Shown here piece after piece: positions 10,790 through 22,000 of a stretch of 64,000 nucleotides of DNA. Origin of the DNA: Clonostachys chloroleuca (taxonomy: Eukaryota > Ascomycota > Sordariomycetes > Hypocreales > Bionectriaceae); the NCBI GenBank assembly GCA_037952775.1, contig JBANAY010000001.1, positions 4,030,001 through 4,094,000 of the forward strand, in the 5' to 3' direction. The notes under the pieces were generated by a model. That model saw only the letters and a list, made by a program, of their open reading frames with translations. It had not been told where the DNA came from and made no database searches. The position numbers and the translations under genes were made by a program. Position 1 is the first letter of the stretch, and each line of letters opens with the position of its first letter.

Positions 10790-12190
10790 TCAAGGCTTCT
10801 TTGTGATGCTGTCGCCAAGCTTATCGGACATGGTTCTGCAATTGTTCCCGCGCGACTTGACGCAACCGCTGAGAATATTATACCTGCCGCCACTTTGACG
10901 GTTGGGATCACCAGTCAAAATTTTACCGGCTTCCTTTAGGACATTGTCGGGGTTCTTGTACTGGTCATGGACCTCGCCTAGGAATTCGCTACCTGACTGA
11001 TAGGCCGCGTGGTGCGGATTCCAGTTATGGGCCTCAACGTAAGCACCTTTCTTGGAGTAGATCGGTGGTAATCCGGGCTTTGTGCCCATCACGCCGTCAA
11101 CTAGGTTAGGATCTGTTGCTTTGGCCTTGGAGTCGCCCTTTTTCGAGCCAATGTGGAGGTCAAACCTCTTACCAGAAGCCTTGTAATGTTCAATGTTACC
11201 GATATTCTGCTTCGAGTAGTCAACAACCGCAACATTTTCATGCCCAAAGAGTCCAGTGCTCTTTTGTTTGATCGCGTACGAATGACCCGGCTCGATCTTG
11301 GCTCCCTTTTGTTGGGCCAGTTGCTCAAGCTTTCTGGCACCGGGGTTTTTGTGTACGTTCGGAGGCTTTGGCTTGGGAGCCTGGGTGGCCTTCCTTTTGC
11401 CAGTGGCCTTCTCTTGACCAGCAGGTTGCCTTTGACCGGCGGGTTGCCTTTGACCGGCGGGTTGCCGTTGACCTGCGGCCAGCCCTTGACCGGGTCTTCT
11501 TAAACCCACAGGCCTGTTGTTAGGGGCCGCACCTCCTTGCGAAGCGGGCGCTGCTGGACCGACAGTAGGTTTCGGGGCCGCAGGTTTCGCGGTCGGGCCA
11601 GGTTTCTGAGGATTGGAAGCTTTCTTGGTGGGTGCTGACTTTTTGCACGATTTCCCTCCCGAAAAGAGACCTCTCTTAAAAGTGCATGCGTCTTGCTTTC
11701 CTTGGGGTTGCTTAGTCCCAACGTTCCCCTTGTGAGGCGTTGTTGTTTTCGAAGCTGGCTTCTTAGCCGCGGGGCTCTTCTTCTTTGGGGTAGAAGCCTT
11801 CTTAGTACCAGTCTTGGGTTTGGATGCAGCTTTCTTAGGAGCAACATTCTTAGGAGCAGCTTTCTTAGGGACAGCTTTCTTGGGCGCAGGAGCCTTCTTA
11901 GGCGCGGCAGTCTTCTTGGCGGTAGCGGGCTTCTTATTACCAGGTTTCAATTGAGCATTAACCTTCTTGGAGGAAGAAGCTTTAGCTGCAGCGCGCTGGA
12001 CTAGTATCGCTTCGACATTCCGCCTGGACAGCAATGGCTTGGGCCGTCTTTCAAAGACACTTTCGTATTCCACCTCACCCCTCGAGGCCAGTTCCGGGAC
12101 ATAATTCAGGCCACGTTGGCCCAAATTGTAAGGTTCTTCTGCTTGGACCAACGAAAGGGCGAAAAGAAGGGAAGGAAAATACAATTTCAT
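10790..12190 (-). CDS. secreted Lys/Ala/Pro-rich protein with possible papain-like (LRAT/NlpC-type) C-terminal domain
   Basis: Single exon, 466 residues. A signal peptide (MKLYFPSLLFALSLVQA) is followed by dibasic sites (about residues 48-57), then a histone-H1-like low-complexity region of repeated KKA/APKK motifs (about 68-150), a Pro/Gly-rich linker and three tandem AGQRQP hexapeptides (18-bp DNA repeats near 11410-11470). The C-terminal 170 residues are globular: GHSYAIK (about 303), GHENVAVV, FDLHIG (about 343) and RYNILSG..CVKSRGNNCRTMSDKL near the end. The late NNC preceded by YNIL resembles the catalytic Cys context of LRAT/PPPDE/NlpC-like permuted papain folds, with an upstream His; this is inference, not a family match. 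The two Cys could instead form a disulphide. The cationic spacer suggests binding to polyanions such as cell wall or nucleic acids. Function unknown. Confidence 0.75.
   Translation of the reverse strand: MKLYFPSLLFALSLVQAEEPYNLGQRGLNYVPELASRGEVEYESVFERRPKPLLSRRNVEAILVQRAAAKASSSKKVNAQLKPGNKKPATAKKTAAPKKAPAPKKAVPKKAAPKNVAPKKAASKPKTGTKKASTPKKKSPAAKKPASKTTTPHKGNVGTKQPQGKQDACTFKRGLFSGGKSCKKSAPTKKASNPQKPGPTAKPAAPKPTVGPAAPASQGGAAPNNRPVGLRRPGQGLAAGQRQPAGQRQPAGQRQPAGQEKATGKRKATQAPKPKPPNVHKNPGARKLEQLAQQKGAKIEPGHSYAIKQKSTGLFGHENVAVVDYSKQNIGNIEHYKASGKRFDLHIGSKKGDSKAKATDPNLVDGVMGTKPGLPPIYSKKGAYVEAHNWNPHHAAYQSGSEFLGEVHDQYKNPDNVLKEAGKILTGDPNRQSGGRYNILSGCVKSRGNNCRTMSDKLGDSITKKP
11400..11474. repeat. 18-bp tandem repeat coding for AGQRQP
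   Basis: Three near-perfect copies of an 18-bp unit, plus degenerate flanking copies, in the linker of the Lys-rich secreted protein. The length is a multiple of three, so copy-number change would keep the frame. Confidence 0.75.
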
Positions 12191-14324
12191 GATTCAAGTC
12201 AACCGCCAGCGGGCAACAGGGAATCAGGGGTGAGCTGCGAAACGTAGTAACAAAACACAAAAGAAAAGAAAAGAAGAAAAGAAAGGCCGGAAAATAGAAG
12301 CAGACAACGAGTGGAAGAAATTAATTCTGGAAATTGCAACAATAAAAAGAGGAAGTAGTTAAATTTGCGCCCAGAAATCGCAAAGCAGCCAACCATAGGA
12401 TTGAGTTCCTCATAATTGCCCGTGCAGTTAATTCGTCTGGAAATAGCAGCGTAAAGCCCCTCTACGCCAAAGAATCAGCCAGTATTGTCGCTATTGATAG
12501 CAGGGAGGTAATTAATGGAACATGCACAGGCCGTAGTCCTGGGACCCTTAGCACGGCATTTGGTGCGTGTGATACCGGATCGAGCCATGACTCGCGGCAT
12601 TATGGATGAACCTCCTACCAAAGAATGAACTGTTAGGTGGGGATCGTCACCTGAAATAGAGCCTGCAACCAAGACTAAGAGCCTCGAAGCTGAGCTTAGC
12701 AGGGGTAGCGTATCCATGGTCTCACCGCAGCATCCACTGGTCAACTTTTGTATCTCTCCAGCTTCCGGTTTCAGGTTAGTTTTGAGAGGCCCACCGTTCG
12801 CACTCGCTCTTCCATGGCCCATCCAGCTCGCGTGACCAACAACAGTCACTAACCTACACCCAAGCCAAATTCTATACACACATCCGCGCAAGTGCTTGCT
12901 TTGGAGGATATTCTCTGTTGCGTTGCCTTTTTCACTCCTACACAGACACACGATAAAATTACTCAAAAGTTGTCTGCAAGAATGCAAGAGAAGGCATAGC
13001 CCACAAAATCTCCTCATCAGTCCCAAAATGGTTAGGGAATCAAATCATACTGTTGGTACCAGCAGGCTATATAATATCTACTATTCTACTGTGTGGTGTA
13101 GGCTTATACTTTTGCTGGTGGTCTAGTGGCATTAATACATACAACTATGTTGAAGTCATCATCCTTTGATTTCATGATACCTCAACAACTGATATTCTTT
13201 ATAGGCTAGACTCATTAATCACTAAAGCCGTCCTTTAAGATGCAAGCTTTAGAACTCTCTTGGTTAAGCATATCGACGCTATCTCGCTAGGCTTTGGATA
13301 CCCCTGATTGGTCGAGGAAAAGCTGGAGACTGCCCAAGTAGAGTTACAGAAGGAGGATGAGATCTTAGTCACCATCTATACGAAGTGGCTAGATGCTGAA
13401 GAGTGGGGAGAAGAAGATTATGGTATGTATACCATCGATGATAGTATTAATGCGCTCTTTGATGTGTTAATAGATCCTAGAAGCTTGATGATAGGTAAAA
13501 CCGTGAACTGGAGTCAGTGGGGGACAGTCTAGGTATAGTCTCACCACGATGTCAGGGTCAAGCTGGGATTAGGTCAAGCTGGGATTAGAAGAAAGGGTTT
13601 GGTAACGTTGCCGTCGCGGACGTATCTTTCAATTGCTCCTGAAGTCCTCCTGGCTCTGTGCTGTCATTCCATTGGCGTGCATCGGAGCACCCGTTGCTTC
13701 AAACTCGAGTACATCGAATATGTCACATTATAGTATCGTAGACAAAAATTCCTGCTCTTTTGCTTGGGCTAGATAATGCGCCTTCTCAACCAAGGAGTAT
13801 CGATAATTATAACAACTCATCATCCTAGTTGTGATTGGATCATATTACTTGAATCTAAGGTACCTATCGACAGGGTCGGGAGATCGTTGAATATTGAGCT
13901 TGCTGCTATTGAATTGAAAGGGCGGGCGTGAAACGTTCTCTGCTAATAAATAAAGTGAACCAACATATATTTTCTGAAATATTTATTTGATTTTCAAATC
14001 AGACTAACTGCGGCCACACATGTGCCATCCCATGAATATTTTGAGGTATAACACACCTCGACTAACTGGAATAGCCAGCAACTCAAGACGATTGAGCTAT
14101 GAGCCACAGCCACCATGCCGGGCTAGACTCTTGCCTTAAAGCTAGTCTTTAAGATCTGTTAAGATAATGCGGACTGATTTTGTATATTAGATTGGGTTCT
14201 AGGAAATGCCATATTCGCGACCACTGCCGGATCGTGCAGAATGTACCTGGAAATATTGATTTCTATTTGAGCATAGTATAAAAGGAGATATTGATCACCC
14301 CTACCCGAGCCCGCATGCCTCATC
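12191..14324. other. long intergenic region with little content
   Basis: About 2.1 kb. Purine-rich just upstream of the Lys-rich gene (12240-12360 on the plus strand). An open frame at 12475-13026 (minus) has no family features. A coding-like fragment lies at 13308-13532 (separate entry). A 16-bp direct repeat (GTCAAGCTGGGATTAG, two copies in tandem) occurs at about 13557-13589. Nothing else recognised. Confidence 0.5.
13308..13532 (+). pseudogene. coding-like fragment, acidic, unknown
   Basis: An open stretch of about 74 codons without a proper ATG (it opens after a TGA). It reads as a regular acidic protein segment with KLETAQVELQKEDEI and GMYTIDDSINALFDVLIDP, unlike the noise frames around it. 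It may be the relic of a transposon-associated or other host gene. No family assigned; the frame could be chance. Confidence 0.3.
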
Positions 14325-15169
14325 TTAGTTGCCTACATCTTCAGTGGTAGCTTTTTCCTTTTTCTCGTCGGGTTTATCACTAACGGCCTCTCGGCTCTTC
14401 ACAGGGCTTCCCTCAAGCTAGCTAGATCGTTAGATGCTTTCCTCGTGATAGTGCAACATCAAGAGTTACTCACCCCAGCTAGGATTGTCTTATCTCCAGG
14501 AATTACCATTTCGAATGTTTCGCCAATCACGCCGTACTCGTAATAGCCAAGCCGCGAAATTGGGTTCGTCTTTGCGACGTCGACTTTCCCATCCGTCAAC
14601 ACAGACTCGTGGATGTGAACGCCCACAACACGTCCTATGACGAGGTCAACGGTCCCAAACGGCGGGTTTCCCGGGATCTGAATTGTTTGGACGTATTCAC
14701 ATTCGAACCGCACCGGCGAGGCAGCCACCATGGGAACTGGAGTTTTGAGGCTTTGCGACCATGTCTTCTGCAGTCCAGCCTTTTCAAACTCATCCACCTC
14801 GGGTGCAAGCATTTCGGCTGTCTTATTGACTTCTTCACGCAAAGCATAGGTCGCGATCTGCCAGCAGAAAACTTTGGTTGCCTGTATGTTGCTCACTGTA
14901 TCTTTTCTTCCACCCCCCAAAGAATTATTGGCACTGAAAATCACCATTGGTGGGTCGTAAGTGACGTTGGTGAATTGGCTGAAGGGTGCAAGATTGTGTT
15001 TTCCATCTGCAGATATTGTTGAGATCCATCCTATGGGCCGAGGGACAACACAAGCCTATTCTTAGCGTCAGCTGGTGGAAGATATTTACTTATCTCAAGA
15101 AATTTTCATGCCAACCTTGAAAGGATCATACGGAAGGCCGTGATTGTTTTCTTCTGTCTTGTAAAACAT
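14325..15169 (-). CDS. flavin reductase-like FMN-binding protein
   Basis: Exons 15169-15116, 15055-14474 and 14411-14325, 240 residues; introns 60 and 62 bp with good CTAAG/CTAAC branch sites. The N-terminus FYKTEENNHGLPYDPFK joins to ACVVPRPIGWIST and NLAPFSQFTNVTYDPP, the hallmark of the flavin-reductase split-barrel family, which binds FMN through the PRPIGW..S segment. GNPPFGTVDLVIGRVVGVHIHE is the second conserved block. Such proteins reduce flavin with NAD(P)H or act as FMN enzymes, often feeding reduced flavin to monooxygenases. The short Lys/Glu-rich C-terminal exon (ending KKEKATTEDVGN) is my choice of acceptor; an acceptor a few bases earlier would end the protein after two residues. 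An FAD monooxygenase lies divergently 1.7 kb away. Confidence 0.85.
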
Positions 15170-16869
15170 TTTTCTAAACTTCCGATCGCGATCCGATCGC
15201 GTTGTTTCCCTAAATCTGATGAGGTATCATAAAACCAGGGCAAATAATATTCCAGTTGGGCCTTTTAAACGGCCTAACAGTCCCATATTTACCCCTCTTC
15301 ATCGAGTTCCGATTATCCGTGACTTTAAGCCTAAGACACTGCCACACATATTGCTCTGCTATCTTGTCATTCCCCTTCCATGTAGTTTACTTTGGCGCAA
15401 TGGAGGACAAATGCTAGGCGTCACCGTATCGCTCCTCGGCACCGTGCAGGCGTCATATGGCATCCAGAGCACAAGACCAACAAATACCTCGATCTCTTGG
15501 CCGTCTCTCACTCCGAACCAATTGCAGGGATAACGAAGTGTTGTGCTTACTTTGAGACCCAGTAGTGCTGACTGCCGACAGGGATACATAGTTTGAGTTC
15601 TGCTTACTTTGATGCTGACTTGCTGGCAGGGGCTCTCTACCAACCACTACCTCTCGGGATCGCAGGCTCTTCTTCCATCCACAATCTATCTAATCTAGTC
15701 CTGGTGGTTGAACTACGAGTTCGCTGGCCCCTGACCAAACTCTCATGCGCTAATAATCGAGTTATTGCTACTGTGTTCCGAAACTCCTGAATCAGCAAGT
15801 TCGTATTCGTTCCTCTTTAGGAAGCACAACTCCGATGCCTCATGCTTCGAGTGAATCATAAGCGAAATCCTTTCCGGAAATGTGAAACATTGCTTTGCTG
15901 AAAATGGAAGGCTCTAGCGGTTAAAGAAATGTTAATGGGTCGATTATTGCCGCCGGTGCTGATCGTGGTCAGCTTGTGTCGGTGAGCCGCTCCAAGCGGG
16001 TGATGAATGAAGCAGGCCAGGGATCATTACACTGCTAGATCCACAATAGCGATACCGCTTCAGCCATAACGGCAATTCCCGGCAGATGCCCATAAACCGC
16101 AGCAGGGTTTGCTCATGTTATTGCCACATTGGGTAGAAAATGACATCGGCAGTTGGCTTTACTAGCAGCAGACCCAGGGACGAGCGCCGTATGAAGGATT
16201 ACGCCGAGGCATGCATTTGGGTGTTGGTGACATTTGGGGCTATATGTGTTTTCAGAACACTTAGCGATAGAACTGTTGAAGCACAGTGAACGGTCTCTGC
16301 AAGAAATATGTCCTGTCTGGCTGTTCTGATGCCAAATATCGGTAAAAAGAGCAAATACGCTGATCATTTTTGTATTTCGTTGGCTAACTTGTCCCAAGTA
16401 GATATTAAATACATATATAAGGACAGACGAGGTTGATATTGAACAATTATAGGTATAGGAAATACAATACCCGAAATCAAAATCCGATCACTCTCTTTTT
16501 TGTGAAAGCTCCTCAGAAAGGGCCTAGACTCCCAGGGAATGATAACCAGTTCGAAGTCTTGCTATGACATAAGGATACCATTGCATATATCGGTCACTTT
16601 ACATATAAATACCTACTTAACGATTCGTTGCTAGTTGCTTAAGACTCATGACGATACTGTTAAGCCAAGGCACCATCCTTAGCCGCCCGCTTTTCAAGGA
16701 TCTGACCCTTGGAGACCCGTTCTCCTAATCCACAAAGCTTAGAACCATGTTTCACATCCCACGGAACGAAGGATAAATAGCGCCAGCAACGCAGCCCCGA
16801 TCTGATCATTCAAACACATCACCACCCGTTCCCCCTATTCTTGTCTCGTACAAAAGCCTACGTTTCAAA
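15170..16869. other. divergent promoter region, flavin reductase / FAD monooxygenase
   Basis: About 1.7 kb between outward-reading genes. Several overlapping frames of 60-105 codons at 15219-15790 and 16113-16397 show no family signature. A self-complementary GATCG/CGATC cluster lies at about 15183-15201. No clear operator or RNA gene. Confidence 0.45.
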
Positions 16870-18247
16870 ATGGCGGCAAAAACTGCCCTCCGTATCATCA
16901 TCGTCGGTGCTGGCCCTGTCGGCCTTGCTCTGGCAACAGGACTTGCAAGGGACGGCCACTCTGTCACTGTACTGGAGCGACAGTCCTCATTGCAAGTTAC
17001 TGGTGGGCCTATCTATGTCCAACCGCCTGCTATTAGAGTACTGGAGAGCTTCGGATTGGGCGATGCAGTTCAGTCTATAGGAGTAGCCGGTCCGTCCATC
17101 ATCTGGTCCTATAAGGACACCAGCGAGCCACTGCTTGTGAGCCCGCACCGCCCCAACCACACACCCCTTAGTACAGATCGACAAACTGTACAAAAGGTCG
17201 GGTATGAGGGCGCTGTAGCTGCGGGGGCAACAGTCTTGTTTGGGAAGACAGTGACAAGCCTCGAGAATGAGACTACTCCGACTATCCGGACGGAGGATGG
17301 AGGGGAGTACAGTGCTGATCTGATCGTCGGCGCCGACGGCATCAAGTCCAAGATCCGAAGGCTGCTATTTACAGACCTAAACATGGACGCAATACCGACA
17401 AATGAGGTTATCTTTCACTCCGATGTTGCTTTGGATGAGCTGCGTGCCGATACCCGTTTGACTGGGATGTTTGAGCACCCTGGAAGCTGCCACTTCACGT
17501 TTGGACCAGGCCGGGTAAATGTCTTGTTGATAGAACCCGTGGCCCGGGGAAAACGGCGGCATATAACGTTGTTTCAAACTATGGTGCGCCCCCAACTGAT
17601 AGAAACGCAAGCTGGTACAATCCGGCAGAGCCATCGGAACTGCGCGAACTGTTCAACGATTTCTCGGCCCGAGACCGCGCATATTTAGAGCATGTCAAAA
17701 GCTGCAATGTCTGGCGCATTGGAACGGCACCAGAGACGCCTTCCTGGAGGAGTTCAAACGGGAGGGTGCTACTCATCGGCGACGCGGCGCATGCCATGGT
17801 GCCGCATGCCGCTCAGGGTGTCAGCCAAGGCATCGAAAGCACTGGCGTTCTAACCCACCTTCTCCGGCTAGCTCGCCCAGATCACCGAGATGATGTGCCT
17901 GCTCTAACTCAAGGGTTTGAGAAGCTGAGACGCCCGAGAGTCGAGAAGATTGCCAATTTAAGCCAGAATAACCTACAAGTCCGCGTCCTGCCTGATGGTC
18001 CTGCACAGGAGGGACGAGATGCCGCCCTCAGAAAGATGGGACAAATGCCCGCAATCGAGTGGGACAAGATCGAAATGGACATGAACGCAGACAGTAATTC
18101 GCCTCAGTTTACGAAGTGGCTCACAGCTTATGATATTCCCCTTGAGGTACCTCTCACTGTCCCTGAGTGGCACTATAAATTGCTAACAAGTGCTTCTAGG
18201 TTGAGCGATTCGTGAAATCAGATCTTGTGGATATCTCAAGTTCCTGA
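16870..18247 (+). CDS. FAD-dependent monooxygenase, frameshifted
   Basis: Family: class A flavoprotein monooxygenases (salicylate hydroxylase/zeaxanthin epoxidase-like). FAD-binding Rossmann motif VGAGPVGLALATGLARDG at residues 12-29; DG motif IVGADGIKSKIRR near 155; GD motif LLIGDAAHAMVPHAAQG near 300. There is an intron at 18147-18199 (GTACCT donor, GCTAAC branch), after which the protein ends VDISSS at 18247. The frame changes between 17545 and 17555 at GGGGAAAA: upstream it reads LLIEPVARG, downstream NVVSNYGAPPTD. One base appears to be missing. Allowing for that the product is about 441 residues, normal for the family. It is either a pseudogene or a base-call error. No membrane anchor is seen; substrate unknown. 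Confidence 0.85.
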
Positions 18248-19079
18248 TTTGGGTGCAGTGTCATCTTCGATACTCTGTACATATTCAAAACTAGCAGTAG
18301 AAACCTCAATGTTCTAAAAACAGACAACTACAGTGGAAAATCATCTTAAGATTACTTCACCATTGGTTCTCGTTCATAACGTTCAGCCGTCCAATAGCCA
18401 TGATGTTTCACATAATTCCCCTGATTGTGAGGTACTAGCTGTCGTTGCTCCTCATGAAACTAGCGTTTCACAACTCCCTCTAACGATCTTGTACATGCTC
18501 GAGAGTCCCCCCGCGTGGCCCTAGCCTTAGGATAGCAGAGCTTATTTTTGTCTTTCGTATTCATTGTGTTGGGATGTTGGGTCTAGCATCTTCCGTTGCT
18601 GTTTTTTTTACTTTGTACTTGAACTCTCATACGCGTATCTACTGCGTAAACGGAACGATGACAGGTCCACAGAAGGGATTTTGGGATTGCACATGTGTAT
18701 TGACCGCGCGTGAAGTTTTCATGTCTCTTTTTTCATCGCCCAGTCGCCTACTCTCAATGGACTTCGATGATTCGCTGGCCTGAACTACGCTGCTGCCTTG
18801 TCCACCTTGTCTGCCTAGAGATGCGCAGCATCATGGTAAGCATGAAGGCTGACATGTGCCGGCCGTTGCCTACTGGCTAGTGCGCTGGTGCCCCTCATTC
18901 TCATATCCACTATTACGGGCGATGCCCATTGCTTTCATGTCAAACGTCCGTCGAGCGCTTCCTCCCCAACGTTATCTCTCAAGACAGAGGACCACATCGT
19001 TCCCTAGCAGACGAGGCCTTATTCCTAGAAAAAGTTACGGTTATCTATCGGCGACTTAATTATCCTCGCTCACCCTGAA
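18248..19079. other. intergenic region
   Basis: About 830 bp between two plus-strand genes. Small frames at 18333-18524, 18574-18783 and 18856-19059 have no family content. Probably holds the promoter of the PNP-NACHT-ankyrin gene. Confidence 0.4.
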
Positions 19080-22000
19080 ATGTCCAATCCAAATGACTAT
19101 GCCGTCGGATGGATCTGTGGAATTGGTACTGACTATGTTGCTGCACGATCGTTCCTAGATGAGGTTCATCCGGCGCCTCGCTCTGTAGATGAACGCGACC
19201 CTAATCGTTACACTCTGGGGAAAATAGGCGGGCATTTTGTTGTGCTCGCGGTCTCGCCTGATGTTGAATATGGGAGTACCTCTGCCGCGCGTGTGGCCAA
19301 AGATATGCTAAATACGTTTCCCAACATCAAAATTGGATTGTTGGTTGGTATCGGCGGTGGTGCACCAAGCCAGAGCAACGATATCCGCCTTGGTGATGTC
19401 GTCGTCGGCTCCCCCAGGACGGCAACGGCGGTGTTGTGTATTTTGATTATGAACAAAGCATCCAAGACCGGGCCCTCCGACTCACCGGCCACTTGAACGA
19501 CCCGCCGATGATCCTGCAGACAGCTTTGCATAGGCTGGGCGCCGCAAGGGGTGATGGCGAGAGCTATCAACTTGAGCAGGCCATTGACGATGCCCTCAAC
19601 AAGAAGCCAGCCAGGCTCCAAGAAAACTACCTACGTCCAGGTGCAAGCCGGGATCAGATGTACCGAAGCCAGGTCATATATCCCTTAGATGATAACTACA
19701 AATGCCCAGAAATATTCAGCGATCACCCATCACATCTTGTGAGGAGGGCGAATCGGCCTGGAAGCGAAGAAGGAATTGCTGTCCATTACGGCCTAATCGC
19801 ATCGGGAGAGAGCGTAATGAAGGATGCGGCAGCTCGCGACAAGTTTGCCGACGAAACAGGAGTGCTATGCTTTGAGACGGGAGTTACGGGAATGCCCAGC
19901 CGTTTCCCTTGCCTGGCTATTCGTGGCATATGCGACTACTCAGATAGCCACAGAAACAAGGAGTGGCGAGGCTATGCCGCCATGGCCGCTGCTGCCTGCG
20001 CAAAGGATCTTCTCCGTCAAGTCACCCCAAATGAGATCGAAGGGGGAGAGGACAGTCCTTGAACTGGACCCCTTTAAGACGGTCGACGAGCAAGAAGACA
20101 CTATAATGGGTGGTACAAAGACTCGAGAAGGCAATTTTACGCCAAAATTATCTGACAAAGAGGAGCAATGTCTTCAATTACTCGGCCACGTGACTAACAG
20201 CACCGATAATTCCTACCAATGGCATAAGGACTGGGTAGACCAAGCGGCCGCAAACACCTGCCAGTGGTTACTTAAGAACGAAGAATTTGACAAGTGGCTG
20301 AGACAGAAGTCTGGCCCGCTGCTCATCACGGGAAACTCCGGCTCTGGAAAATCCGTACTGACCAGATACCTGATCGACCAGGGCCTACCTCAATCACCAA
20401 CAGAAACAGTTTGTTATTTCTTCTTCAATAGCCAGGACCAGAAAAGGTTGAAGCAGGCACTTCGTGCTGTCCTCCACCAGCTTTTCCTCGAAAAGCCATG
20501 CTTGATACAACATGCCGTTAAAATCCTTGTAGATAGCGGCACATTTTTTGCCAGCTCGACTTCATCGCTATGGAATCTTCTCCATGCTGCTACAAGCGAC
20601 CCCCAAGCGGGATCTGCCATCATAGTATTCGATGCTCTGAATGATTGCGATGCATTGGATTTCGAAGACTTAGTGGAAGAAATCCAAGTCCAGTTTCGGG
20701 ACGAGCAATCGGGAGGCAAACAATTGAAATACCTTCTTACGAGTCGTCCATCTGATAGCGTCATGTCATACGTCGAAAGAGCGACATCATCAAAACACGC
20801 CCATATATCTCTAGAGACGGAGCATGATGCAATCCACCAGGAGCTAGATTCTTTGATTTCACTCCAAGTTGATAAGCTATCGGATAAAAAGATGCTTTCG
20901 GGCGAAACGAAAAATTCCATCAAAGAAACACTCACTTCCAATGAGAACAAAACCTACCTGTGGGTAGATCTCATTTTCGACTACCTGGCAATAGAAGACT
21001 TGGATGAACTATCTAGCAGCAGCCATTCCTCGCTGGCAAACCTTCCTAAAACTGTCGAAGAACTCTACGAGAAGGTTCTGCACAGGTCAAAGGAATCCAA
21101 AATAGTCCAGAAAGCTCTGAGCATTGTTCTAGCCTCAGACCAGTTGATGTCGGTCCCAGAGATGAACGTCGCATTGAACATGGGCTATGAAGTGAAATCG
21201 ATTTGCGACCTTAACTTGGAAACCGAGGACGAGTTCAAGTCAAACCTCCTCTTATTGGCTGGACTGTTTCTATCTATTCGTCATAATAAGGTTTCTTTTC
21301 GCCACGAAACTGCTCGTGAGTTTCTTGTCAAAGACAAAGAGTCACCCCTGTCAGCTGAAGATGAACCTGTCCAGTATCGTTCAATTTCTCTGCCTCATGA
21401 AAATGAGGCCATGGCAGAGATATGCGTTCAATACCTAAACTTGTTGCCTTTTGGTGAGGGGGCCGATATACCAGCCAGACTTGCCTTACTGGATTACTCA
21501 GCCAAAAACTGGCTCAAATTCTTCCGCCGGGCTAAGATAACGGATGGCCATCCCATTCTACCACTGGCAGCCAGGCTCTGCGATCCCAGCTTGGAGCTCT
21601 TTCCCATTTGGCTCAAAGTGAGTCAGGAGAGGGGGATACTCAGGACCATGACAAATGCAACGGGTCTCCTTGTGGCATCTCACTTGGGCCTGGCCCCAGT
21701 TGTGAAGTTGTTTCTTGACCAACCGCATGATATCGAAGAACGCGATAAGCACTACGAGCTCACGCCGCTTCTGTGGGCAGCTTCATCCGATAGCCACGAC
21801 ACCGTCAAACTGTTGCTCGAGAAGGGAGCTGACCTTGAGGCCAAGAACAGTTCCAAGGAGACAGCACTAGCTTTGGCTGCCAGGCATGGGCGCACGAGCA
21901 TCGCGAAACTGCTGCTCGAAAAGGGCGCATGCTTCGACGTTAAGGATGAAAGAAGCATGTCTCCGCTTCTTCTTGCGGCTCTGAACAGGCATACCGAGAT

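Noticed and set aside
12475..13026. 183-codon minus-strand frame
   Set aside because: Irregular composition, many Cys/Arg/Ser, no domain, no intron support; likely chance.
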